From Hymenobacter nitidus (GTDB lineage Bacteria; Bacteroidota; Bacteroidia; Cytophagales; Hymenobacteraceae): a stretch of 64,000 nucleotides of DNA. This document shows positions 45,049-53,769 of the stretch, piece after piece. Each line of letters opens with the position of its first letter. Position 1 is the stretch's first letter. The notes under the pieces were generated by a model. It was not told where the DNA came from and made no database searches. It was given only the letters and a program-made list of their open reading frames with translations. The DNA is taken from positions 93,742 to 157,741 of the forward strand of contig NZ_JAJADQ010000013.1 of NCBI RefSeq assembly GCF_020447315.1. The letters are read 5' to 3'. The position numbers were made by a program, and so were the translations under genes.

Positions 45049-45762
45049 ATGAAAAACGCCTTTCTCACCCTGCTCTGCGGAGCCACCCTTTTCTCTGCCA
45101 CCACCGCCCTGGCCCAGACGAAGCAGCCCCGCGCCGTCGGCGCGTTTCAGGCCGTGCAGACTGGGGGCGGCATCGACGTATTTCTGACTCAGGGCCCCAC
45201 GAGTGCCGTGGTGGTCGATGCCAGCAGCGAGGCCCAACCCCACATTCTGACCACCGTGAAAAACGGCACCCTGCAGATTGGCTGGGAGCAAAATTACTCC
45301 TGGAAAAAGATGCTGCCGGGCAAGAGCACGGGCAAAGTCAGTGTCTACATCACCTGCCCCAGCCTGACGGCCCTCGCGGTGAGCGGTGGCTCGGATGCCC
45401 GCGGCGAAACGGCTTTCAAGGCTGACGACCTGCGCCTGTCTGCCAGCGGGGGCGGCGACATTCAACTGACGCTCACGGCTAAAAACCTCACCAGCAACGC
45501 CAGCGGGGGCAGCGACATCACCGTGGCGGGCCGCGTGGAGCGTCAGAAGGTTTCCGTGAGCGGGGGCAGCGACTATCACGCGTTTTCCCTGCAAAGCACG
45601 GCCGCCGAAGTAAGCGCCAGCGGTGGCAGCGACGCCGAACTGCTGGTCGATGGGGAGCTGAAATCCAGTGCCTCGGGCGGGAGCGGAGTGCGCTACAAGG
45701 GCGGCGCCAAACTCGTCAGCGCCCAGGCCAGTGGCGGCAGCAGCACCAAGCCCGTGCGCTAG
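45049..45762 (+). CDS. DUF2807 (GIN-domain) secreted adhesin-like protein
   Basis: 237 residues from MKNAFLTLLCGATLFSATTALAQ style signal peptide. The mature part is a right-handed beta-helix of the DUF2807 family: FQAVQTGGGIDVFLTQGP, then repeated S-G-G-S-D turns (AVSGGSDARG, NASGGSDITV, SVSGGSDYHA, SASGGSDAEL, SSASGGSGVR), one per coil. DUF2807 proteins are putative autotransporter-like adhesin heads in Bacteroidota, function unproven. The start is set by the signal peptide; upstream codons are open but AT-rich. Divergent from the large operon. Confidence 0.9.
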   Translation: MKNAFLTLLCGATLFSATTALAQTKQPRAVGAFQAVQTGGGIDVFLTQGPTSAVVVDASSEAQPHILTTVKNGTLQIGWEQNYSWKKMLPGKSTGKVSVYITCPSLTALAVSGGSDARGETAFKADDLRLSASGGGDIQLTLTAKNLTSNASGGSDITVAGRVERQKVSVSGGSDYHAFSLQSTAAEVSASGGSDAELLVDGELKSSASGGSGVRYKGGAKLVSAQASGGSSTKPVR

Positions 45763-46133
45763 ATTTCGGGCCGCTGTGGTCCTTACTGTGCCTGAGCACT
45801 CATGGCGGGCTGCATAATCGCGGGTCTCAGTTGCCAGCAGGCGGCTCTTTTGCCCAACACAACGCCCTTTGCCACGCTATGGCAAAGGGCGTTGTGCGTG
45901 AATGAAAGTTGGCAAAGAAGGTTCTGGTCGGCTTAGCGTGGTGCCCGGGTTGGAGCACGGTAGCCGGCCGCCGGGCGGGCTATACCCCAAAGGTCAGCGC
46001 CGCTCCAGGTCACGCCATAGGCACGGGGAAGCAGATTTTCTGCCCAGCCTTGACTTTCCCGCCGCGTATTGCGTAGAACTGCCCGAACCGCCTGGCAGCC
46101 AGGTGGGTTGTTGTCTGCTCTTGTCTCTCTCGT
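45763..46133. other. Intergenic region with strong hairpin
   Basis: No gene seen. A perfect 17-bp hairpin (45858-45896) is annotated separately. The remainder is GC-rich without clear repeats. Confidence 0.4.
45858..45896. terminator. Hairpin, probable terminator of the DUF2807 gene
   Basis: A perfect 17-bp stem (CACAACGCCCTTTGCCA with complement) around CGCTA, about 100 nt past the stop. No T-run follows, so the terminator role is uncertain. Confidence 0.5.
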
Positions 46134-46541
46134 ATGCCCCACCTGTCCACTTATCTGGCCGGCTTCGCCTTCGTACTGGCGCCCGGCGCCGCGCTGGCCC
46201 AGCAGCCTGTTTCCACCCCCGACCAGCCGCTGCCGTGCCAAAGCCTGAGCGGAATAGTCACCGACGAAAAGCAGCAGCCCCTGACCGGGGCTACCGTCGT
46301 GGTGCAGGGCATTCAGGATGCCTACAGCACCAACTCCGAGGGCCAGTACATCGTCACCAGCAAAAAGACTATTCCACTTAATGCTCAGCTGCAGATCAGT
46401 GCGGCAGGCTACGAAACCCAGAAGCTGGTACTCAGCGGCTGCCAGCCGCCCGCCGTCACGCTGAAGCTGCTGCCCGGCACCCGCTTCAAGCGCGACGGCC
46501 GCATCAAGAAGACCACCTCGACCGGGAAGATTAAGTACTAG
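46134..46541 (+). CDS. Secreted carboxypeptidase-regulatory-like domain protein
   Basis: 135 residues: signal peptide MPHLSTYLAGFAFVLAPGAA, cleaved near LAQ. The rest is a single CarboxypepD_reg-like beta-sandwich with the TonB-receptor plug-extension pattern: CQSLSGIVTDEKQQPLTGAT, VVVQGIQDAYSTNSEGQYI, LQISAAGYETQKLVL. The same domain normally precedes TonB-dependent receptors, but here it stands alone with a basic tail (FKRDGRIKKTTSTGKIKY). Might be a free-standing remnant or a small envelope protein. Ends at a very strong terminator. Confidence 0.82.
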   Translation: MPHLSTYLAGFAFVLAPGAALAQQPVSTPDQPLPCQSLSGIVTDEKQQPLTGATVVVQGIQDAYSTNSEGQYIVTSKKTIPLNAQLQISAAGYETQKLVLSGCQPPAVTLKLLPGTRFKRDGRIKKTTSTGKIKY

Positions 46542-46567
46542 AAGCTGGTTGACCTCGGCCAAAAAGC

Positions 46568-46619
46568 AACGCTCCGACCGTGGCCTCTGAACAGCATCAG
46601 AGGCCACGGTCGGAGCGTT
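46568..46619. terminator. Very strong bidirectional terminator
   Basis: A perfect 23-bp stem (AACGCTCCGACCGTGGCC... with complement) around ACAGCA, with A-run and T-run flanks, separates two convergent genes. Confidence 0.92.
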
Positions 46620-46664
46620 TTTAGTGGAGCGGCTGCGTTAGACCGGCCACCCTACCCGAATCCG

Positions 46665-48413
46665 CTATTGTGGGCTGGGCAGGTGGGCGCCGTTGCTCCC
46701 GGGCTCCGTCTGCGTGGCGCTTTGCCCCTGCAGCAGGCTACCTAGCCCGATAGAGTAGCCCAGCTGCAGCTGCACGAAGTCGCGCTGGCGGCCTTTGGGG
46801 AAAATGAAGTTAGAAACCCGGAAGAACAGCTTGTTAGTGGGAGAGCCGAATGGGTGGTAGTAAAACAGCGCGCCGGGCCGCATAGCCCACTGCGAGCCAG
46901 TATTGGTAATGAGGCGGCGGCTCTGCACGTTGTGCAGGTAAGCCGTAAAGTACAGGTCAGCCCCAAAGTTGCGCTGGCGCCGAATCGTGGTCAGCAGCTC
47001 CAGGCCGTACATGTTCTGATACACGTTGCGGATAGAAGTAGTGTCGCGGCCCGAGCTGCCCGCCACCTGGCTCAGGGTGCGCGTCCAGGAGCCGTTGAGG
47101 TGGTAGCTAACGTGGCGGCGGTTATCGAAGGTGAGCAGGTTCATATTCACGCCAAAGCGCAGGTAGCTGCGTTGCAGCAGGTCGGGCCGGTCGACGGTGT
47201 TGCCGGCCCGCAGCCGGAGCGTGTCAAACTTCGAGTCGAGGCGGGTCAGGGTTACGAAGGGCCGGACCGCAGTGAAGACCATAAATTGGCTGTTCTGACA
47301 CAAGGACCGGTTATTCAACGGCAATAAGCTGCTCACTTCCGTGGTTACCAAACCGTTGTCTTCATTGTCGAGAGCGGCCAACAGGTCAGTATACAGAGCT
47401 ACTTCCAGCAGGCCGCCCAGGGAAGCCCCGGCTTTCAGATCGTGCGACGTTGTGCCGCCGGGGGTCAGCGTCCATTTGTCGTTGTCCGTAATAAGGCGCC
47501 GGCCGGTGGTCTGCACCACGTTCACCAGATCCAGGAATCGGAGGCAGGGCGTTGCGCCCGATTCAGTGTACTCATCGGGAATAAGCAGGTCCAGACCTTT
47601 ATCCGTCGCACCCTGGTTGATATTGATGATGGTCGTGCCGTTGGTGAAGCGCACGGGGCGCAGGGTGCGGTAGGCATGCCGGGTAACGATGCCCGGTCCA
47701 TCCGAAGCACTGGCCGGCAGGTTTATCGTCACGGAGTCTTTCGCCGCCACCCGGGCCGTGCTATCCGCCAACAGGGCCAGCTTGCCGTACTGACGGGCTT
47801 TGTTTTCATAGGCGGCTGCCTCGCCCGACAGGCGCTGCTTTTCCTGCGTGCTCGTAGTGGCCTGCCGGGCGGCGGTCCGGGCGGCACCAGCGGCCAGCAA
47901 CACTCTTTTTTCCTCAGCCCGGGCATTCTGGGCCTTCTTTACTTCCGCCTTCGCCGTGGCCGTGGCTGCCGGGTTTACTCTCTGCTTATACACGCTGTCG
48001 AGGCCCAGCTCCCCCGTCGCATATACCCGCAGCAGGCGGCCGTTTTCCATGTAGAAGTTCATCTCCTTCAGGGTGAAATACTGGCCGGCTATCGGCTTTG
48101 CCGGGACGCCGGTAAATAAGGTATAGCGGGCCTTGGGCACAAGTGAAACGGTCCCGATTTTGGCGTCACTGTGGGTGCTGTTGTCCTGGGCCGTCAGGGC
48201 GGCCGTTACGGCTTCCTTCACCTTTTTAGTGGTTTCCTGCTCCGCCTTCGTGGCTTTGGCCAGGCTGTCGGTCAGCTTCTGGCGGGCGGCGGCCGTGGCC
48301 TCCTTGATTTTTTTCTGAAGGTCTTCCTCCGAGTAGGTTTGCGCCAGGCTGGCTCGTTGCGCCCCAAAAAGCAACAGGCTGACGAAGAGAAGGCGACTGT
48401 AAAAAAGCTTCAT
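46665..48413 (-). CDS. Secreted protein with coiled coil and barrel-like C-terminus, unknown
   Basis: 582 residues: MKLFYSRLLFVSLLLFGAQ signal peptide cleaved near SLAQ. Residues 26-80 form an Ala/Lys/Glu-rich coiled coil (SEEDLQKKIKEATAAARQK), and a second helical Ala-rich stretch lies at about 150-205 (KKAQNARAEEKRVLLAAGA). The C-terminal 250 residues alternate as in an outer-membrane barrel (FMVFTAVRPFVTL, LRFGVNMNLLTFD, VSYHLNGSWTRTL, LYFTAYLHNVQSR, KLFFRVSNFIF, VQLQLGYSIGLGSLL). Overall layout recalls the 32402 and 42506 proteins but no sequence similarity is evident by eye. Function unknown. Confidence 0.75.
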   Translation of the reverse strand: MKLFYSRLLFVSLLLFGAQRASLAQTYSEEDLQKKIKEATAAARQKLTDSLAKATKAEQETTKKVKEAVTAALTAQDNSTHSDAKIGTVSLVPKARYTLFTGVPAKPIAGQYFTLKEMNFYMENGRLLRVYATGELGLDSVYKQRVNPAATATAKAEVKKAQNARAEEKRVLLAAGAARTAARQATTSTQEKQRLSGEAAAYENKARQYGKLALLADSTARVAAKDSVTINLPASASDGPGIVTRHAYRTLRPVRFTNGTTIININQGATDKGLDLLIPDEYTESGATPCLRFLDLVNVVQTTGRRLITDNDKWTLTPGGTTSHDLKAGASLGGLLEVALYTDLLAALDNEDNGLVTTEVSSLLPLNNRSLCQNSQFMVFTAVRPFVTLTRLDSKFDTLRLRAGNTVDRPDLLQRSYLRFGVNMNLLTFDNRRHVSYHLNGSWTRTLSQVAGSSGRDTTSIRNVYQNMYGLELLTTIRRQRNFGADLYFTAYLHNVQSRRLITNTGSQWAMRPGALFYYHPFGSPTNKLFFRVSNFIFPKGRQRDFVQLQLGYSIGLGSLLQGQSATQTEPGSNGAHLPSPQ

Positions 48414-48653
48414 AAAAAGAAATTAGTTGGAGTAGGTAAAAAGATGATTAGTACTGTGTTGGCGCATGTCTAAGCCGCTCACGGAGCGGTTCGGCGCTGT
48501 GTGGGAAAGAAGAAAGCAGCGGCAGGCAAGGGGCCCGGCCACGTGGCGGAGCGTGCGGCTCTGGCCTTGGTCACGCGTTGTAAGGAGCGGGGTGCTGGCT
48601 CCTGCCGCGGCCGGCATGCCAGCAGTGCCCAGGCCCAGGTTGCGAAGGAAGTT

Positions 48654-48902
48654 CTATGGGCAGAAGCCGGCCCGCCGCGTAGGGCAGCAGCACTTACCCG
48701 AACCGGCTAGTGGCCCCCGCCGCCAAACCGCTTTGGCAGGCACGGGCGCACTCCGTCCTGGTCTGGTATCAGCAGGAGGTGGGAAATTTGCCGTCAGGCA
48801 AGTTTTTAGGCGAGGCCAGGTGTTCAGCGCGATGGGCAAAAGCCCGTGGCGGTGCAGCGTAGGCGGGGCCGCAACAAGAATGACTCCGGAGTCGGATGAC
48901 AT
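48654..48902 (-). pseudogene. Decayed LuxR-type response regulator fragment
   Basis: From ATG at 48902 the frame reads GVILVAAPPTLHRHGLLPI and NTWPRLKTCLTAN, closely matching GAVLIIAPPTLYRHGLLLT and QTWPDLEFTLTAD of the intact regulator at 50219-50860. After about 40 residues similarity is lost and a stop follows; no HTH domain is found further downstream in any frame. It is best read as a truncated duplicate. Confidence 0.6.
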
Positions 48903-49079
48903 GGGAAGGCTAACGGAATAGGCACGTAGAAAAAATAAGGCAGCGTAACAATAGGTAGAGCAGGCAGGGCAGAGGGGGCGGGGCCACAAGGCACCGCCGC
49001 CACGAAGCTCCGCACTATACACCGCTCACGCAATACCTACTTCTGGGTATATATAAGGCGCAGCATGTAGATGCACAAA

Positions 49080-49111
49080 GAAAAAGCCCCGACTCCTGTT
49101 GGAGCCGGGGC
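49080..49111 (-). terminator. Terminator of the SMP-30 gene
   Basis: On the minus strand AGCCCCGGCTCC and GGAGTCGGGGCT pair with one mismatch around a tetraloop and run into TTTTTC. Confidence 0.85.
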
Positions 49112-49150
49112 TGGGTGACAACTGCCGGTGCGGTACTGATGCGCCGCAGC

Positions 49151-50068
49151 TTACTGCACGCCCTTCACCTGCATGGGCACAGTGTACAGGGCTTCGGAAG
49201 CCGTGATAAACAAGGTTTTCCGGTCTTTGCCCCCAAAGCACACATTGGCCGTCCACTCCTCGGGAATGTCGATGTGCTCAATTTGCTGGCCGGCCGGGTT
49301 GTACACCGTCACGCCTTTACCGGTCAGGTACACGTTGCCCCGGTTGTCGATGGTCATGCCGTCGGAGCCCTGCTCCACGAAGAGCTGGCGGTTGGTGAGC
49401 GTGCCGTCGGCGGCAATCTGGTAGCGGTAGGTTTTGTTGGCCTTGATATCGGCTACGTACAGCTGCCGGCCATCGGGCGTCCCGATAATACCGTTGGGCT
49501 GTTCCAGCTGCCCATCGACCACCACAGGCTCTTGGCTACCCTTGGCCAGCAGGTATACTTTCTGGCCGCCCAGGGCCGGGTCGGGGGCCATGCGGGACCA
49601 GTAGGGGCGTTGGTAGTAGGGGTCGGTGAAGTAGATGCCTTCCGTCGGCGGGCTGATCCACAGGTCGTTGGGACCGTTGAAGCGGTGGCCCTGCACGTTG
49701 TCGAGCAGTACGGTGGCCTTGCCATCGGGCCCGATGGCCCAGAGCTGGTTGTTTTCGTCGGCGCAGGCCAGCAGGCTGCCTTTTTTATCGAAATACAGGC
49801 CGTTGGCACGGCCTGCCTTGTCCAGGAAAACGGAGAGCTTGCCGTCGGTGCCGTATTTCCAGATCTTGTTGTTGGGCTGGTCGGTGAAGAACACGTTGCC
49901 GGCCTTGTCGACGGCCGGGCCCTCCGTGAACTTAAACTGCCGGGATACCAGCTTGGGCTGGGCACCTTTGGCAAGAAGAGACGGCGCTTGCTGGGCAGCG
50001 ACGGGAACAGTCAGGGCGGTGCCAAAGCCCACTAAGAGGCTAAAACCAAGGCGCAGAATAGTAGTCAT
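49151..50068 (-). CDS. Secreted SMP-30/gluconolactonase-family protein
   Basis: 305 residues from MTTILRLGFSLLVGFGTAL, a signal peptide cleaved near VAAQ. The six-bladed propeller shows the family repeats: FTEGPAVDKAGNVFFTDQPN (metal-binding Glu), ANGLYFDKKGSLLACAD, RFNGPNDLWISPPTEGIYFT (metal-binding Asn/Asp), QPNGIIGTPDGRQLYVAD and GSDGMTIDNRGNVYLTG (catalytic Asp). Such enzymes hydrolyse sugar lactones; export suggests use of extracellular sugars. Start chosen by the signal peptide. Has its own terminator. Confidence 0.9.
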   Translation of the reverse strand: MTTILRLGFSLLVGFGTALTVPVAAQQAPSLLAKGAQPKLVSRQFKFTEGPAVDKAGNVFFTDQPNNKIWKYGTDGKLSVFLDKAGRANGLYFDKKGSLLACADENNQLWAIGPDGKATVLLDNVQGHRFNGPNDLWISPPTEGIYFTDPYYQRPYWSRMAPDPALGGQKVYLLAKGSQEPVVVDGQLEQPNGIIGTPDGRQLYVADIKANKTYRYQIAADGTLTNRQLFVEQGSDGMTIDNRGNVYLTGKGVTVYNPAGQQIEHIDIPEEWTANVCFGGKDRKTLFITASEALYTVPMQVKGVQ

Positions 50069-50218
50069 ACAGCAGAATAAGGAAGCCAAAGCCAATACGA
50101 TACGAAGAAGCGCGCCAACCGGCGGCTACTGCAATAGTACTAGGCGGCCCGCACAAAGTATCCTGCTAAAAGGGAATAAGAATAGAAAATTGGGTTGGTG
50201 CGATTCAGAAGCACGGCA

Positions 50219-50860
50219 TCAGGCCGCAATCCAGCCTTCGCGCACGGCCTGCACGGCCAAGCCTACCAGGGTGCGGGCTCCGGCTTTCTGCAGCAAAGCC
50301 CGGCGGTGACTTTCCACCGTGCGCACGCTCAAACTCAGCTGCTGGGCTATATCCTGGTTGCAGCAGTCGGCCACTACCAGGCGTAGCACCTCCAGCTCGC
50401 GGCGGCTGAAGGGCGTGAGCGGTCCACTGCGGTGGTGGGGCCGGGTCGCCAGGTCGTCGAGGTGGGGCAGGGCGGGCCCGGTGTCCAGTAGCTGCGCTAC
50501 GGTGAGCAGGATAGCCTCGGGCGCCGAGTGGCGGGGCACCAACGCTACCAGCTGCTGCCCGGCCTGCAGCGTGTGACGCAGCGTAGCCGACAGCCGCTGG
50601 CCCGCCAGCAACAGCAGCGGCTGGTTGGTTCGCGCTACCAGCAGCAACTCCAGCAGCCGAGGCAGGGGCGGGTCGGGCAGCAGCCCATCCACGACTACCA
50701 GGCGGTAGGCATGGCTACGCAACAAGTCGGGGGCCTGGCAGGCATCGGCCGTGAGCGTGAATTCCAGGTCCGGCCATGTTTGCTGAAGCGTGAGCAGCAG
50801 CCCGTGCCGGTACAGAGTGGGTGGGGCGATAATCAATACGGCCCCCAGTGGCGAGTACAT
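50219..50860 (-). CDS. LuxR-type response regulator with degenerate receiver
   Basis: 213 residues. The C-terminal LuxR helix-turn-helix is intact (about 149-210: LTPFSRRELEVLRLVVADCC, NQDIAQQLSLSVRTVESHRR). The receiver has the phospho-acceptor-like Asp58 in LVVVDGLLPDPP, but the acidic pair normally after beta-1 is replaced (VLIIAPPTLYRHGL, where typical receivers read DDHP), and the conserved Lys is replaced by Arg (VPRHSAPEAIL). Mg-dependent phosphorylation is therefore unlikely, and it may work without a kinase; none is adjacent. A decayed copy lies at 48654-48902. Confidence 0.88.
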   Translation of the reverse strand: MYSPLGAVLIIAPPTLYRHGLLLTLQQTWPDLEFTLTADACQAPDLLRSHAYRLVVVDGLLPDPPLPRLLELLLVARTNQPLLLLAGQRLSATLRHTLQAGQQLVALVPRHSAPEAILLTVAQLLDTGPALPHLDDLATRPHHRSGPLTPFSRRELEVLRLVVADCCNQDIAQQLSLSVRTVESHRRALLQKAGARTLVGLAVQAVREGWIAA

Positions 50861-51262
50861 GGCGTGCAGTAGGGTTTAAAGCATAAGAACAGCGGTTAGA
50901 GTTGACAATAGGTGAGGTAGGATAAGAGCAGCAACGGGCCGCCTTGCAAAGTGGCAGCTATGTAAGTTGCCTAATTAACTCATCATATTCAATACTGGTC
51001 AGTTAAAATATTTATAAATTAAAATGGAATTCTACCAAATATTGTATCTATGAAGCCTTACCGTACGTCCGGCGCCGGTAGTAGCCGCTTGTTGCCGCCA
51101 TAGTTGGCGGCTCCGAGGCCGGAGTTTTGGCAGAAGGGTAAAGGCTGCTGTCGGTACCTGCGGCCCGGGGAAGCGGGGCACGCAACGCACAAAAAAAGGC
51201 CCATCGACCAAGGTCGAATGAGCCGTTCTGTATTGCTGCCGGTCAAGCAGCGTGGGGTGCCG
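50861..51262. other. Promoter-type intergenic region
   Basis: The stretch 50970-51055 is very AT-rich, as expected for the promoter region of the regulator. A terminator for the DUF2141 gene lies at its right end. No gene seen. Confidence 0.45.
51192..51224 (-). terminator. Terminator of the DUF2141 gene
   Basis: On the minus strand GGCTCATTCGACC and GGTCGATGGGCC pair with one bulge and end in seven T. Confidence 0.8.
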
Positions 51263-51715
51263 CTACTTTTTCATGGAGATGGTGACCACCTTACTCGGGC
51301 CACTGACCGTGAATTTGCATTCCTCAAATTCCGGAGGCGCGAGCTTGGGCCGCACGTTGTTGGAAAAGGCGTAAGGCTCGGTGGGAATACCCAGAAAGTT
51401 CTTGTCAACCAGGTCGTTGTTGTTCAGATCCTGGGTCAGGGCCACCGCCCACTCGCCATTGGGCAAGTCGATAGGCAGGGTAATCTGTTTGCTGCCAGCG
51501 GGTTTCACGTACTTAAGCAGCGTGTAGCTGCCGCGCTTGAGGAAGTTGTCCTTCACGTTATAGAAGTACAGCTTCACCGTAGCCTTGGTCGAGGGCAGGT
51601 CCGTAACGACCACGCTCACCAGGGAGGTAGCGGCCGGGGAAGGGCCAGCGGGCAGCGGCCAGGCGCCCAGCAGGCTGCTCCCGGTGCTCAGCAGAGCTAT
51701 TGATAGAAGGTTCAT
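51263..51715 (-). CDS. DUF2141 secreted protein
   Basis: 150 residues from MNLLSIALLSTGSSLLGAWP, with a signal peptide. The DUF2141 signature is clear: VKLYFYNVKDNFLKRG, IDLPNGEWAVALTQDLNNND, LVDKNFLGIPTEPYAFSNN, ending in a beta strand KVVTISMKK. The DLNNNDLVDKN segment looks like a calcium-binding loop. Bacteroidota DUF2141 proteins are periplasmic or surface proteins of unknown role. Confidence 0.88.
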   Translation of the reverse strand: MNLLSIALLSTGSSLLGAWPLPAGPSPAATSLVSVVVTDLPSTKATVKLYFYNVKDNFLKRGSYTLLKYVKPAGSKQITLPIDLPNGEWAVALTQDLNNNDLVDKNFLGIPTEPYAFSNNVRPKLAPPEFEECKFTVSGPSKVVTISMKK

Positions 51716-52043
51716 AGATGCAGGCAGGTGAAGAAGCGAGAAGAGCGAAACCCGCGCGCCAACGGGTTGGCACGATTTGCAAGATCAAGAAAGAGAAGCA
51801 CTTTGCCAACCTCAAAATGGACCCTGGGTGCCTGGGTAGACACGGCGGCGCGCCAATAAGTTTCTTTCCAGGCCGGGCCGGGAGCTGCCAACATAGCACG
51901 CCGCTGTGGTTGCCGGCCCCGAAACAGGTAGTGGAGTTTCCCGGTCCGGCCACTTACGGCGGCGCGGCAGACTGCCGGGGCCCGGGTAGGGCTATGAGCC
52001 TTTTTGGCCTGACTGCGTATGCATTAGCTCAACGCTTCTGCCT
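51716..52043. other. Intergenic region before the GH43 gene
   Basis: No gene or strong hairpin seen. The GC-rich right half contains weak self-complementary stretches around 51870-51940. Confidence 0.35.
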
Positions 52044-53069
52044 ATGTCTGCTGCCGTCACCTACCAGAATCCCGTCCTGGACGAAGACTTTCCGGACCCT
52101 ACTATTATTCGCGCCGCCGATGGCTGGTACTATGCCTATGGCACCCAAACCAAGTACAAAGGCGTGATTGTCAACATGCAGGTGGCCCGCTCCGCCGACC
52201 TGGTACACTGGGAGCTGCTGGCCGATGCCTTGCCCCAGAAGCCGCGCTGGGCCCGGGCTACCCAGAAGCTCTGGGCCCCGCACGTGAGTGAGCACGCGGG
52301 CCGCTACTACATGTACTACTCGGCCCTGCCTGACCACGACCCGGGCTACTGCCTGGCCGTGGCTACGGCCGATTCGCCGGCCGGGCCGTTCACCGATATC
52401 GGGCAGCCGCTGCTGTGCGGGCCGGGCTTTCTGAACATCGACCCCATGGCTTTCGACGACCCCGCCACCGGCCAGCGGCTGCTGTACTGGGGCTCGGGCT
52501 TTGGGCCGTTGCTGGTGCGCGAGCTGGCCCCCGACCGGATTTCCTTCGTACCAGGCAGCACGGCCCGGGAGCTGGTGCAGCCCGTGCCCGACGAGGACCC
52601 CGACAACTACCAGCGCTTGCTGGAAGGCAGCTGGGTGGTGCTGCGCGACGGATGGTACTACCTGTTCTACTCCGGCAACAACTGCTGCGGCGACGATGCC
52701 CACTACGGCGTGATGGTGGCCCGGGCCCGCCACGCCACGGGCCCGTTCGAAACCCTGGCCCAGGCTACGGGCCAGGGCCACAGCATTATTCTGGAAACCA
52801 ACCGCCACTGGCGCGCCCCCGGGCACAACTGCATCGTGACCGATGCCGCCGGGCAGGACTGGCTGGCCTACCACGCCATCGATCCGCAGCAGCCCACCTT
52901 CGACGCCATCGACGACGCGCAGGGCTATTCGCGGCGTGTCCTGCTGCTCGATCGTCTGGAGTACCACGCGGGCTGGCCGCGGCTGGCTGGCGCGGGGGCT
53001 CCGTCGCGCACGCCCCAGCCGGCTCCCGTAGTGGAGGCCCGGCCGGCAAACGACCAGCGGCCAGGTTGA
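52044..53069 (+). CDS. Glycoside hydrolase family 43 protein
   Basis: 341 residues without a clear signal peptide. The GH43 five-bladed propeller carries the expected catalytic residues: general base Asp18 in DEDFPDPTIIRAADGWYY, pKa-modulating Asp133 in LNIDPMAFDD, and general acid Glu194 in RLLEGSWVVL. ATQKLWAPHV, HYGVMVARA and RAPGHNCIV are also typical. Such enzymes act on arabinans or xylans (endo-arabinanase, beta-xylosidase, arabinofuranosidase); the GPFxxxG and single-domain layout favour arabinanase-like activity. Absence of a signal suggests cytoplasmic action on imported oligosaccharides. A Pro-rich C-terminal tail ends it. Confidence 0.9.
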   Translation: MSAAVTYQNPVLDEDFPDPTIIRAADGWYYAYGTQTKYKGVIVNMQVARSADLVHWELLADALPQKPRWARATQKLWAPHVSEHAGRYYMYYSALPDHDPGYCLAVATADSPAGPFTDIGQPLLCGPGFLNIDPMAFDDPATGQRLLYWGSGFGPLLVRELAPDRISFVPGSTARELVQPVPDEDPDNYQRLLEGSWVVLRDGWYYLFYSGNNCCGDDAHYGVMVARARHATGPFETLAQATGQGHSIILETNRHWRAPGHNCIVTDAAGQDWLAYHAIDPQQPTFDAIDDAQGYSRRVLLLDRLEYHAGWPRLAGAGAPSRTPQPAPVVEARPANDQRPG

Positions 53070-53200
53070 AGCCATTCTGGATAAACGCTAATATTGCCTG
53101 AGCGGAAGCAACTTAGCACTCCTGCCGCGTGACTTTGACCAGTGCCGGGCTCTGCCCCCAGTTTTGCGCTTATTCTCCACTCTCTTTTCCCTCCTTTCCC

Positions 53201-53749
53201 ATGAAAAACTACCGCACGCTTTTCTCTACGGCCCTGCTGCTGGCCGGTTTGCTTTCCGCCTCGCTCAGCCAAGCCCAGACGACGGCTCCGGCCGCCACTG
53301 CCGCCGCGAAGCCCGCTCCGGCCAGCCCCGCGGCTACGGCTACGGGTAAAATCGGGGCGGCTACGGTTACCGTTAAGTACGGCAGCCCCAGCGTGAAAGG
53401 TCGGCCGATATATGGCAGCCTGGTGCCCTACGGCCAGGTATGGCGGGCCGGTGCCAACGAGGCAACCACCGTTGAGTTCAGCAAAGACGTAATGGTGCAG
53501 GGCAAAAAGCTGCCGGCCGGTACCTACTCCTTGTTCACCATCCCAACCGAGAAGGACTGGACGGTTATCTTCAACAAAACCGCGAAGCAGTGGGGAGCCT
53601 ACAAGTACGATGAAAAGCAGGATGCCCTGCGCGTGACGGCCACTCCGCGCAAAGCCCCGGCCATGACCGAAAGCCTGGTATACGACGTCACGAAGGACGG
53701 TCTGGTGCTGCGCTGGGAAAACCTGGAGCTGCCGGTGGCCATTAAGTAA
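53201..53749 (+). CDS. DUF2911 secreted protein
   Basis: 182 residues from MKNYRTLFSTALLLAGLLSA, a signal peptide; a 24-codon upstream extension is not supported. After an Ala/Pro-rich linker (AATAAAKPAPASPAATATG) comes the DUF2911 domain: VKYGSPSVKGRPIYGSLVPY, GQVWRAGANEATTVEFSKDV, GKKLPAGTYSLFTIPTEKDW and QWGAYKYDEKQDALRV. Members are periplasmic or surface proteins of unknown function, common in Bacteroidota. Preceded by the GH43 gene after about 130 nt. Confidence 0.9.
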   Translation: MKNYRTLFSTALLLAGLLSASLSQAQTTAPAATAAAKPAPASPAATATGKIGAATVTVKYGSPSVKGRPIYGSLVPYGQVWRAGANEATTVEFSKDVMVQGKKLPAGTYSLFTIPTEKDWTVIFNKTAKQWGAYKYDEKQDALRVTATPRKAPAMTESLVYDVTKDGLVLRWENLELPVAIK

Positions 53750-53769
53750 CCGGAAATCTATTCGTACTG

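Larger units (their letters stand above)
48414..49150. other. Intergenic region with a decayed regulator gene
   Basis: Holds the fragment annotated at 48654-48902, whose front resembles the LuxR-type gene at 50219-50860. The segment 48903-49030 also shares wording with DNA upstream of that gene (ACAATAGGT, AGGTAGG-like runs). Nothing else supported. Confidence 0.5.

Noticed and set aside
48466..48921. A plus-strand frame across the decayed regulator
   Set aside because: Arg/Pro/Ala-rich product typical of antisense frames; the minus-strand match to the intact regulator is stronger.
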